From Neodontobutis hainanensis (Eukaryota > Chordata > Actinopteri > Gobiiformes > Odontobutidae): 64,000 bases of DNA. The notes under the pieces were generated by a model that saw only the letters and a program-made list of their open reading frames with translations, had not been told where the DNA came from and did not search any database. The stretch spans positions 21,937-85,936 of the forward strand of contig JALDNG010000800.1 in assembly GCA_024349245.1 (NCBI GenBank). Direction: 5' to 3'. The position numbers and the translations under genes were made by a program. Shown here piece after piece: positions 34,816-46,168 of this stretch. Within the stretch, counting starts at the first letter, position 1; the number at the start of each line of letters is the position of its first letter.

Positions 34816-37800
34816 TCAGATGGAGGTGTAGTGTCCCCTGAAACTGCTGAGTCTAATCTTCTCAGGCAGAATGATGTTAACAGAGTGCTCCGGCTTGTCC
34901 TGACCTATGCTGCCCACCTCTCTCAGCAGGCGCTCCCGCTGCTGTCGCACAAGCTGCCTGTGCCTGGCATTAGCAAGCCACATTTTGCATCGGCCAAAAA
35001 ACACAATGCCTATTGTGCCAACAATGATCATGCAGGTGAGCAAGGCCAGCATGCCAAAGCAGACCAGCTGACTGTGGGTGACGAGCCTGTCCTTGAGCGT
35101 GATTTTGTGCTGGTCCCTTTCAGGTGGTCGTAAAAGCTTGTGGAAGGCATGAGCTGGCAGGGAGAAGTGTTGCTCGGTCAATGCAAACACTCTCTGTTCC
35201 CCTGGTTTGGCTCCATCTGACTTGGAGCTAACCCTCGCTCTGTGCTGCCCGGAACAGTTGGGCCCTGTGAACCATTTGTGGCAAATGCACCGGAAGGTTC
35301 CATCAGCTTGATTAATGCATGTGCCCCCGTTGGCACAGGGCCGGCCAGCACATGGAGAAAGATCTGGAGTGTCATTACATGTGAAGCCAGTGAAATTATC
35401 TGGGCACACGCAAGTAAAAACCAAGCCGTGGTTTGTGCAGCTGGCACCGTTGAGGCACGGGTTGGGTTGGCAGCTGTCAATGTTGATCTCACAGTAGTCT
35501 CCAGAAAATCCAGGAGGGCAGAGGCAGGAGGAGTACGCCAGCGAGCCATTAACCGCCATGCAGGTACCTCCATTCTGACAAGGTGATCTAAAAGACAGAA
35601 GAGAAGACAGGAAGAGAAAGGTGGATTATTGTGGCTACACTCCCATTAAACTCTGGGTTATAAAACTGCAATCATGCCTTTTCTGCTTTGAATTGACTAT
35701 TATTAAATGTCATCAAATAAACAAGCTGTAAACAAGCTTTAACTAAACACACATTGAGCTTGGCGACTTCTACTTCACACAGAGTTGCTCCTCTCTCATT
35801 TCCTGATGTTGAGGTTGTCGTCCATGTTGATGAGCACTAACTGAATAACTAAAACTATTGTGAGAGTTGAGGGGACCTGAACATGCTAAAATAAGGTTTA
35901 TGCAGCTACATTTTGTTTTATTATTTCCTTTAACCAGGTGACAGCCTCATTGAGATTAAAAATCTCTTTTTCAAGCGTGACCTGGCCAAGATGACAGCAT
36001 TACACAAGGTTTCAGACAAAGACAAGACATTATCAAACACAAATAATATTTACAATCAAATTACAAAATCACATTACATTTACAAAGCTCATTGATTTCA
36101 CAATTCTTTAAAATAGATTTAAATTCTCCTAAAGTCACAAGTTCAGATAGATTTTGGTTCTTTTGCAGTTCAGTCCATGCACAGGGGGCAGCTACTGAAA
36201 TGCTGCCTTACCCACCTCTGTTCTGACTCTGGGAACCACCATCAGTATGTTCTTCTGAGAAGGCTGTTGTTGAGGTAAGATGAAAGGAGCCCAAGAATAC
36301 ATTTATAAATAAAAGTCAACAAATGAGACCATGGTGAACACAATTTCCATAAAGCACATAGCAGAAAGCACAATGATAAACAGTGTCCAGCTTTTTTAAA
36401 AAGATGATCAGATGCATTCATAAAAAGGAGGTCGCCGTAATCCAATAAAAGTAAAAAAACTTGCAGAAATCAAAAGTTTTCTGGTATAAAACAGAGAAAT
36501 AGGATGTGTTTTTGAAAAGAAAACTGATCTTTAGCTTCAGTTTACGTACATGGCGCTTAATATGCTGGTTGAAGGACAGATTTTCAATAACAAAGCCTAA
36601 ATACCTAAATACAAGATGAGACAAATAAAAAAGGACAAATTATACGTAAGTTGTTGTAGATGTGAAAAAAGTGAACCAAAAAAAAAAAATTAATTTTTAA
36701 GTGTGCCATTTTAGTTTGAAAGCATTCTTTCTGCATTTTAATAACTCTCACACACGTGTGTGTGCATTCAGGTTTACTGCGTCTCACACTTGCATTCCGA
36801 ATTACTTGCTTAGATTCAAAGCTGAGGTGGCTCGAGCATTTGTTTTGGATTCCTCCTGGACGCCTCCCCAGGGAGGTGTTCCAGGCATGTCCCACCGGGA
36901 GGAGACCTTGGGAAGACCTAGGACACGCTGGAGGGACTATGTCTCTCAGCTGGCCTGGGAACGCCTCGGTATCCCCCAGAGGAGCTGGAGGAAGGGTCTG
37001 GTCATCGTGGTATTCTTTGAATATCCTCTTTTACAAACATTTCCAAATGCTGTAAGCCATAGAAAATTTCCCGCACTTGTTTTAATGGAAATAAATAAAA
37101 TAAAAAAAAATAGAAAGCTGTAGATGTAAGGAGCGCTTCCTGCTTCTGCACGTTGACCATTCCCAGTCTCTCCCAAATGCACTGATGAATATTTCATATT
37201 TCTAATAGGAAACTGCTAGTCAAAAAATGAATACCTCTAGCTCCTTCTCTGGATATCCTTGGTCCTGATTAATGAAACCTTGCAATATGTGCAGGCATTT
37301 GAATTCTCATGAAGACAAACTCTCTTGTTATTATAGTCTATAGTATAAGTGATTACACTTGCAAAAGGAAAAGACAAAAACTGTCAATTATCTGAGATGC
37401 AGCCATAGGTTATTGGATTATTGGATCATTCCAAGAGGATGACAGGCCTTCCTGACAGAACAAACAAAGCTTTTAAATGTGGAAAAGAGTTGTCTAAATT
37501 TTCACTACTTCTCTTTAAACGAAAACAGACAATGGTAAAGAGCAACAAAAGCAATAGATTCATTATAATAAACACGCACAAGCTGCCTTGAAGGGTGTAG
37601 CCTAAAGTCAACACTTAAAGACAAAACAAAAGACAACAAATTCTAAACATATACGTATTAACTCTTGGGCCCTACTTAAGCAGGGCAATGTAGATATTCT
37701 CTTAAGAAAGCCAAAAAACTACTACCTAAATGTTCAGGTTTGAGGGTTCGTTAACATTTTGGATTGACCAAGAGCACTGTAGTTGTACAATAACAAAATG

Positions 37801-40800
37801 AATCCTCAAAAATACAACTTGCCTAATAACTGTGCACACAGTTCTAAATAAGAACTTGTCTTAATAACACAACTTTCCAACTTTGCTTTATAAGCTTAGA
37901 AGCCAATTCATGTTGAATTAATTGACTTGCCACTTTGTATAAAAATGAATCTTCTTGCCTGCAGCAAATGAGTAATTAACAAAGAAGTGTCCAATCAGCT
38001 GCTACAAACTCAACTGGCAATTTGGGAACAGTTACAAAGAAAAACAGGCCCTATATTATCTGCAAACATCTTACATTAGAGCCAGCAATAGCAGTGCAGC
38101 GCTTCGATTGGATGCCTCTATGCAGCTCACGTGTATTGATTATAACAGCTGATTATAAATGGTGATAGGGCATGTAGCAACAGAAACAAAGCCTAAGAAT
38201 GCATACCTGCTCTCAAGACAGAGGCCTCTTTTCAGATGGCAGAAGTCCCGGTGTATCCATGTGGACAAACACACAGGTATCCCCTTCGCCCGTCTCGATG
38301 CAGGTGGCATTAGCAGAACATGGCCCCAATGAGCACAGGCGAGTGTCTAAGAGAAAAAAAATTAATTTAACTCTCTTGCCTTTATTAAAAAACAACAGCA
38401 CACTGTCACCAAGATGATGACTGAGCACAACCACGAAATACAATGAGAGGCCTTTAACCTGCAGTGGTTAGGGAAAAAGCTTGAAACCCGAGATACACGA
38501 TGTGAGATGTATCATTAATGATTCTATAGGCCAGATGTGTTACATAGCACTCATAAATGAACTGTAAAGGAGGAATATCACGAGTGCCTATGACCTTTAG
38601 CTGTTTTCACCATGTTGACAAGCTTAGTTTTGTGTTGAACAGCCAAATGACAATACTATACAGATATTCAATATCTGATGATGCTCTCAAGCACCGCAGA
38701 ATAAAAACGTTCACATCATTTTGTACTGACGCCAAAGCCTGCAGAGAAAGTCAATGTTTGCATTCCAGTTCAGTCGACAATCCACATGCACTCCCTGGTT
38801 TTCAACGCTGTTGTCGTTGATAGTAACAGGGTCATGTGTTCTCACTTTTCTCAGGTCAAAAATGATCTCTTTGCTTTTTTCACATTAAGATAAGGTGATG
38901 GCTATCACACAAGTCTTTAAAGAAAGAGATCTCATCCATGTAGACTGAGGCAGGGTCGTCTCTGTATAACAAACTTAAAATAACAGTGACAGAGAATTTG
39001 ATGATGTTTGAATGAATTATTTGACCTACTGCTCTGCAGTTGTTGGTGTACAAGAGAAAAGACCAGTGCTACAGAATCTTTAATGAGATAGTGCAGTGCA
39101 TTGTTTACTTTCACCTGCTGAGAACTGTTTGTTAGAAAGTAGAATAGCAATTTAATAGTGAATGGATTGACATTCATTTTGACTAGAATCTGAACAAGCA
39201 GGTGAGGCTGAACTGTATTAAAACTAAAAGAAAAAGAACAGAAAGAGAAAGAGAAAGAGAACAGTGTGAAAATCCAAACATTTTTGAAATATGGGACACC
39301 AAGCGACAGACCGTTCAGAAGCAGTTTTTAAAAACAGTGGCTCGCAAGCCATCAGGAGCTGTAGAGTTTTTGTTCTGAAAGGTGCTGAATCTGTGAGGGG
39401 ACAATAGTCAGCTGGTCGGAAGTATTACAGTTTGTTCTTTAAAAGCTCCTCCTTCTTGAGAGAAGTCCTGCGTCTCAAACCGGAGGAAAATGTTATTCAG
39501 ATTTTCAGCCCTGCTAAGATCATCTAAAGAGGAGAGCAGAGTTCTGGAGGAATTCATCTTAGTCATGTGTTTTCTATCCCAAAGCTGTTTTGTGTCCATG
39601 GAGATCAAATTAATTTTTATATTTAGTCCTAGCTTCCTTCAGCGATGTAGAGTTATTTTTGAGCAGAAGCCACAACAGCTCTGTCCTTGTTCTTAAAAGC
39701 TAGTTTTTCTTTTTATTCATGCAGTTTTCTAAATTTTTTGGTAATGTATGGCTTGTTATTATAGGAAACTGCAATAAGACTTTCTTAAGTACAACAGTGT
39801 CAATAGAGAATTTTCTGTGATTGTCTCTGTGGCTTCATCAACTTCATCTTTGCTGTGGTTTGCTAAACTTGAGCACGGAACTATATGTGGGCAAAAGAGT
39901 GGAGTGATCCAAGTTAGACAGAGGGGCAAAGCTTTGGCTATGTAAGCACCTTTTATATTGCAGTAACATTCATCCAGAACTGAACAGTTTCTGGTACAGC
40001 ATTTGACATACTGATAAAAACCTGCTATAAGCCTTTTCATTTGCAATGATTTAAGTCACCAAGAATTAAAATAGGAGCACTAGGATTACGTTGTAGTTGG
40101 CATGGCAACCCTCCTACACCTCTAGAGCCTTTTTATGTTTCACAACAATTTTTTTTTTGTAGATAACTTTGGCAGCGTTTATGCAAATGGAATAAATGTG
40201 TGTGTAAAAGGTGTGTATTTTGGGATGCATTTTAAGATTTCACCATGAATAAATAAATAAATAAATAAATAAAATAACACTGTTTAATAGACTGTAAAAT
40301 GAAAAAGGTCATTTTTGGACCATTGACTTCAGTTAAAACAAGATTTTTAAATATACTGCCATAGCTAAACAAATTTTAATTTCTATCAATTTTTATGGAT
40401 TTGTGAACGTGAGGGACTGGAACTTTAGTTTCTATTGTTTAACACCAGATGGCACCATTTTCCCATAAATGAGAGAATTATCATGCCTGTAGGCTTTAGA
40501 TAAATATTAAGAACTAAAATGATGGGTGTATTTAAGGGATGTTATAATGTGGTGTGTATGTGTGTTTTTAGAAATAAGTGTGTGTGTGTGTGTTGTCGAC
40601 ATAACTGTCACTGCACTCTTCACTGAAATGCATAAACCACATTACTCAGTTTGTGGGGATCTTGTCTTGGACCAGTTTTTGACGCAGAGTGTTCCCAGGT
40701 TAAAAGTGGACTGGAATGTTGTGTTTGTAGAAAATCCTTTTACGTTTGTCAGATAAACCAGACACATAAGAGATAGCTACACCCTTGCCTTTCGTCTCTA

Positions 40801-43800
40801 GTTCCTTAAGGAACCAGTTTTTAATGCAGCGTAAAAAACAGGAGCAGTGTCACAAACGACTCTCCTGAGCCTAAACAACTCTCACATCAGGAGTCACAGT
40901 GTTCTTTCATAGATACAAATTCTACCAGGGTATGTACAGTATATGAGCACTGTAAGCACTCTTATCTACTGCACTGATCAAACTTGAATACAGTCTCCTA
41001 AATGTAAAACTGCAGCTTAGTCAATGTCATGTTGTGTGTCTGTGACTCACTGGAGACTCACCTTGGTCACACAGACTGCCCACCCAGCCTTCGTCACACA
41101 AACACTGCCAGGCCTTCTTACACGAGCCGTGCCCACACCCAGGGAACAGCACACAGCGGTCGCAGTTCTCACCTTGCCAACCGGGTTTGCACCTGAACAA
41201 GGGAGCAATGCTGAACTATTAATACACCACCCACAGCAAGGTGCAGTCCTGGTGCAGCCATCTCATTCGCTCACAGCTACAGACAGAAGCAAGGCACAAT
41301 AGGACCAAAGCTACACTTGTAGCAAAGATTTTATTGTTTGTTTATTCCTGGTTGAGTCCCATTTTAGTCTTTGTTTAGTCTGAATTAATGCCTTATTTAA
41401 TCCTTGTTTAATCCCAGTCCTCAGAGCTAGCTCGCATTTTAGGCAAATGCTAAGGGCGCCAAAGCCACCAGGACCGCAACAGAAAAGTTTATTTATTTCA
41501 CTAATTTCACATTCAAAAACTGAAACTTGTACATTATATTTATTTATTACACACAGACTGATATGTTTCAGATGTTTATTTCTTTTCATTTTGATGATTA
41601 TAACTGACAACTAAGAAAAATCACAAATTCAGTATCTCAGATTTTTAGAAATCTTGGCCAACTGAAAAGTATGAACATGAAAAGTATGAGCATGTACAGC
41701 ACTCAATACTTAGTTAGGGCTCCTTTTGCCTGAATTTCTGCAGCGTGCCATTGAGTCGATCAGTCTGTGGCACTGCTCAGGAGTTACGAGAGCCCAGGTG
41801 TCTCTGATAGTGAGTATGGCATGAGTCTGGCCTATCACATCATCCTCTTCACACTACCCCACAGATTTTCAATGGGATTAAGGTCAGTCTTGTTTGCTGG
41901 CCAATTAAGAACAGGGATACCATGTAAACCAGGTATTGGTTGCTTTGGCACCTTGTGCAGGTGCCAAGCTTGTTGGAAAATAAGATCTGCATCTCCATAA
42001 AGTAGGTCAGCAGCAGAAGCATGAAGTGCTCTAAAACTTCCTCAGAAAACACAGTGGATCAAAAATAGCAGATGACATGGCCCCAAACTATCACTGACTG
42101 TGGAAACTTTACACTGAACCTCAAGCAACGTGGATTGTGTGTCTCTCCTCTCTTCCTCCAGACTCTGGGACCCTGATTTCCAATTGAAATGTAAAACATA
42201 CTTTCTTAAGAGAACATAACTGTGGACCACTCAGCTTAAGTCCAGTTCTTTTGTCTTTAGCCCAAGCGAGGACGCTTCTGACGCGGTCTGTTGTTCAAGA
42301 GGGATGCGAAGCTGAAACCCATGTCTCTCATACGTCTGTGCGTAGAGGCTCTTGAAGCACTGACTCCAGCTGCAGGCCACTCTTTCTGAATCTCCCCCAC
42401 ATTTTTGAATGGGTTTTGTTTCACAATCCTCTCTAGGGTTCAGTTATCCCTATTGCTTGTAAACTTTTTTCTACCGCATCTTTTCCTTCCTCTCACCTCT
42501 CTGTTAATGTGCTTGGACACAGAGCTCTGTGAACAGCCTCTTTTATAATGACCTTTTGTGTCTTGTCCTCCTTGTGCAAGTGTCTTTTGGACAACTGTCA
42601 CATCTGCAGTCTTCTCTATGATGGTGTGGCTGACAGAACTAGACTGAGACCATTTAAAGGCCTTTGAAGGTGTTTTGAGTTAATTAGCTGTTTAGAGTGA
42701 GGTCTTTAATATTGAACCTTTTCACATTATTATAATTTTCTGACTTTGATACTGACTTTGGGATTTTCCTTAGTTGTCAGTTATAATCATCAAAATTTAA
42801 AGAAATAAACATTTGAAATATATCAGTCCGTGTGTAATGAATGAATATAATGTACAAGTTTCACTTTTTTAATGGAATTAGTGAAATAATCAATGTATTG
42901 GTGATATTCCAATTATATGACCAGCACCTGTATGTAGGGCGCCTCAACTGACCGACAAAAGGTGAACTACTGGCACCACAGTTGGAGCTCTGACAAGACG
43001 ACAGCAGCAAGAGCCTCTCACAAAGACATGCCGAGTAGCTGCGTGCTCAGTTGACAGTGATACAAAAGGAAAGCTAACTTTATTTAGTAACAGATTCAGA
43101 GGATCACAAACTCCTCCTTCTGAGTGTTTCCATGGAGACACAGACAAGCACCTTTACTCACCAATATGATCTATATCAGGTGAGCTTTGATAATAATCAC
43201 AATTAAATCATGATATGTAATACTACCCCTCTCCTCTATTGATATTTTAGGCCCACAGCACAGTTAAGATTACTGAAATCTGACTTCAAAGGTGTCCCTT
43301 TATATAGCTTATTAATCATCACATGTGCCCTCTTTAGCTCCACTGGTGCAGTGTACCTGTGTCCTGGCTCGGTCTGTTTCTGTGTGTGTGTGTGTGTCTC
43401 TGACTGTATATCTAATTATTATAGTGTATTATGAATACAATCCTTTAATGATTATCGTTTTGATTACATTTACACCAGTCTTACTTTGAGTTATTTTCAA
43501 ATCAGAATGTACTGACTTGGTACAATGCTAAGTCCCCTCAGGAAAGCCCTCCATGTCTACTATGAAGATATTTCCAGCACTAATAAATATAAATTAGACT
43601 GTTATACATTAACTATTAATTATGGGGTCCTACCTGCATTTTCCTGGCTTTTCACAAAACACATTTTCTGTGTTGCATCCAGGGCTGCATTCCCATCCTT
43701 TATTGACAGACATAAAGAAAACGTGTGACATGATCAAACTCCAAATCTAAAAATGCATAAAACATTCAGAATGATTAAACGTGAAATCGCATTTTTGTTT

Positions 43801-43923
43801 TCATAGACCAAGAGTTCCAGTTGCACAAAAAAGTCTAAAAATCTCTGCGTGTCGGTATCAGATTCCATTACCTCCGGCGATGCCCGTCGCGGCCACAAAC
43901 CAGAGCACCGCTGTGAGATGCAT
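34816..43923 (-). CDS. dlk1: Delta-like 1 homologue, EGF-repeat transmembrane protein, with two frame breaks
   Basis: The coding exons on the - strand are 43872-43923, 43634-43697, 41062-41192, 38207-38346 and 34816-35587. Exon 1 begins MHLTAVLWFVAATGIAG, a signal peptide. Exons 2 to 5 give six EGF-like repeats, for example GENCDRC and PCANGGTC, with no DSL domain. A membrane span (CFGMLALLTCMIIVGTIGIVF) and a short tail with VNIILPEKI follow. That tail matches DLK1 (VNIIFPEKI) and not DLK2. DLK1 is a non-canonical Notch ligand controlling adipogenesis and progenitor differentiation. Exon 4 is 140 nt, but the flanking phases and EGF cysteines require 142. One base is missing at the GGGG near 38281-38284, and one in TTCTGCC near 38238-38244. 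Apart from these the protein would be about 386 residues, close to the mammalian 383. Confidence 0.9.
35920..36640 (-). mobile_element. 3' fragment of the LINE family seen at 58-61.6 kb
   Basis: Read on the - strand the tail GAGATTTTTAATCTCAATG followed by CCTGGTTAAA matches the 3' end at about 61520-61560. Upstream it encodes scraps of the RT C-terminal part, with YLGFVIENLSFNQHIKRHV and later MDYGDLLFMNAS. Multiple stops mark it as dead. Confidence 0.8.
36815..37005 (+). mobile_element. LINE C-terminal scrap
   Basis: It encodes LRWLEHLFWIPPGRLPREVF and a following frame-shifted GRRPWEDLGHAGG block. This corresponds to the extreme C-terminus of the LINE at 31998-32765. Confidence 0.7.
38540..40060 (-). 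mobile_element. Decayed LINE (endonuclease to RT) in dlk1 intron 3
   Basis: Reading on the - strand, about 40060-39760 gives an endonuclease-end block (NCSVLDECYCNIKGAY). About 39600-39420 gives RAENLNNIFLRFETQDFS, the linker before RT. About 38830-38560 gives C-terminal RT scraps. The RT core is largely deleted and frames are broken. It is distinct from the 58-kb LINE. Confidence 0.55.
41193..43633. other. dlk1 intron 2
   Basis: It is largely occupied by a mariner/Tc1-type element at about 41465-42935. The remainder up to exon 2 has a short TG run near 43380 and no other recognised feature. Confidence 0.6.
41465..42935 (-). mobile_element. Nearly full-length but dead mariner/Tc1-type transposon
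   Basis: Both ends share a long inverted repeat, with GAAACTTGTACATTATATT at the left and complementary AATATAATGTACAAGTTTC at the right. On the - strand the interior corresponds to a transposase with many stops. The end sequence ATATGACCAGCACCTGTA also marks the fragment at 11130-11425. Confidence 0.7.
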
Positions 43924-44234
43924 CGTATTTAACACCCTCTTTGTCCTGCAAAAGACAAAGCCAGTTGAATGTAAAAAGAAAAGTGTAATAGGGGCACACG
44001 CGCTCAATTTGACCCACAAAGCACACATAAATTAAAAGTTGCTTTGAGGCAAACATAACAAAAGGTTTAAAGGAGATGCAAGCTTCATAGATGAGCGATA
44101 CTGTATCTTCCTGTGCAGCTCCGAGGAGAAAAGATAGTGCTCTTTGCGCACCTGAACCTCCTATTCCTAAACGTATAATTACGCACAAAGCAAGATTCCA
44201 ATCGAAGAAAAGAGCTTGACAGAACTTGGCTTAC

Positions 44235-44400
44235 CTATGTGGCGCCAGGTTTCCACGTGGACTCGCTCATATTTCATTTACTTAAATCCACGCTTCAGGT
44301 GATAAAGCCCACTACAGGTGCACCGCAGCTCGTGCTGTCGCGACTGAAGGAGTAGAAAGGCTTTGGACTGGACTGCCGTGTGCGTTAAGCTCCACCCACT
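44235..44400 (-). promoter_or_regulatory. dlk1 5' non-coding exon and promoter region
   Basis: On the - strand GGCGCCACATAG is followed by GTAAGCC, a good donor. The acceptor TTTTGCAG before 43945 leads into the ATG exon. Sequence at 44330-44400 is GC-richer with CCACCC-type boxes and is the likely promoter. It lies less than 2 kb from the begain 5' region on the opposite strand. Confidence 0.5.
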
Positions 44401-46168
44401 GACGAGAGAGGCTGGAGATGTGCGCCATCACGACCCCACGAGAGAACAATAGCTGGAAGAAATTACATTCTACCTTTTATACCAAAGTCTCCAAAAGAAT
44501 GTCTGAAAGGATTTAAGAATCCTTCAGAATTCTAAACATTTAAATGATGTATCTGCTACTCTTATAAGATACGTTTCCATCATAATATCTATATTGATAT
44601 AGCTATCACATTGTCTTTCACATTATACTAAGTTTTTGTATAATATAACCGGTTTGATCATATGACCATGAGATCTGGTTTATTAGTCTGATTGGAACTT
44701 GCATCCATCCACTTATGTCTTATTTTACAAAATATATTGAGTTCATACTGTCGTTGTGTCCTTGGGCAAGACACTTCATCCAGTCCGCAATAATCCGCGG
44801 CAGTTCTATTTTTGCCGGACGCTGGAGCCAAACCTTAAAAAATCTATACAGATAAGATTGTACCAAAGCTTGGAACTGTTTGTGCATAACATCCGGATTT
44901 TCTCCGCAGGGGCACAGTGGCTCAGTGGTGGAGCGGTTGGACTATAACTGGAAGGTTGGTGGTTCAATTCCTGCTCTCCCCACATTTTATACTGCCCTTA
45001 GGGCAAGACACTTAACCCTCCTTGCCTCCAGCATGCGTTGCTAAGGGTAGCACCCTTCTCGCACCCTGCTCCTCCATCAAGAGAGACTAAGTGAGGCCCT
45101 TGCATCACTTTTTCTCTCTTTATCCACTCTGCCACTAACCTGGACCCAGCTATCTGATTTCTGCATGCTGGAAACCTTCCTGATGACGAGGTCACAACCC
45201 CACGTGCTCAATGGAAAGTTCTCAGCGTGGCACCAGTCCCCATTTTTCTATTGGTCCCTCTGGCGCTTCTCCCTCTCAGCTCAGGCTTTGTTTGGTTATA
45301 CACGCCATCTGAGAAGAAGCCACAGAGATTATGGCATATCATATCAAAATCATTCACTGCAGCATAAACTCTTTATGAATTGATTGAATCTGGAGACTTA
45401 GCAATATATAACGTTAAAATATTTAATCTGATGGAAACGTTTTGTTACAAGAACATACAAATTAGATGTTTTGAAATGCGGAAGAAGAGGAGTTAGTACT
45501 TTGCATTTTGAGCTTAATATTCTCACAGTTAAAAGAACAGGTGTGTGGGCTGGGTAACAGTTCTTTCACACAAGCAATAAGTAACAAAATTCTTTGAACC
45601 AGGTGGAATAGTGCTTGATAAAAATATGATAGGCAAATGGCTTCTAGCTGTCTAACTACATCCCTAAATCATATTAGAAATGGCTCAATAAACAACTAAC
45701 ATCCTGTGGATGAATGATGATCTGTGGTCAATTCTTTTACATGGTAGCTGTTGTCAATACCTCTGACCTCGATACACATCTGCTTTTTTGCAGCATCCTT
45801 GTCAATATTCAAATTTATTACTGGTGATGCAGACAAAGCCCGAGTCAGGCAGTTTGTTGATCGATAATGCTATTTTTAAAAGGTTAGAATTAGAGCTCAC
45901 TGACAGTGAAAATAGGTTGGTGGGTGTCCAGATCAGGCGTCAAGCGCTTTGGGATGTCACTGTGTACTAACCAGCCGCAGAAAATACAACACACACTGGA
46001 TGCACTGACCAAATAGGACAGAAAACTCGGAGTGGAAAAAAAGACATTGGTTCCACAGATCGTGACATGGTTAATTTGTGTGTCTATTTTAAACAATGTT
46101 CTCAGGCTTGAATCGGACAAAAAGGACCACCAAATTCTGCACAAAATAAAGGAAAGAAGTCTTTTGAT
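44401..46168. other. dlk1-begain divergent intergenic region
   Basis: It holds a tRNA-derived SINE (about 44911-45030). Between 45788 and 46168 one frame on + is nearly open, interrupted by a TAA at 45968 and a TGA at 46113, and looks partly protein-like. It may hold upstream begain exons, but I cannot define borders. Confidence 0.45.
44911..45030 (+). repeat. tRNA-derived SINE head
   Basis: GGGGCACAGTGGCTCAGTGG resembles a Pol III A-box region, and GGTGGTTCAATTCC resembles a B box. The body continues with GGGCAAGACACTTAACCC as in the other copies. It is not a functional tRNA, because the cloverleaf is incomplete. Confidence 0.6.

Larger units (their letters stand above)
35588..38206. other. 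dlk1 intron 4
   Basis: It holds a 3' LINE copy on - (about 35920-36640) of the same family as the large LINE at 58 kb, and a scrap of another LINE on + (36815-37005). The remainder up to the exon is A/T-rich and featureless. Confidence 0.6.

Noticed and set aside
34816..35587. Assignment to DLK2
   Set aside because: The cytoplasmic tail (VNIILPEKI) and the segment before the membrane resemble DLK1. The begain neighbour also supports DLK1.
44911..45000. Possible tRNA gene
   Set aside because: A- and B-box-like blocks are present, but the anticodon arm and acceptor stem do not fold into a tRNA. The body and other copies identify a SINE.
45788..46115. Upstream begain coding exon
   Set aside because: The frame is protein-like but has two stops, and I could not find a convincing acceptor/donor pair. 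It is left as an intergenic note.
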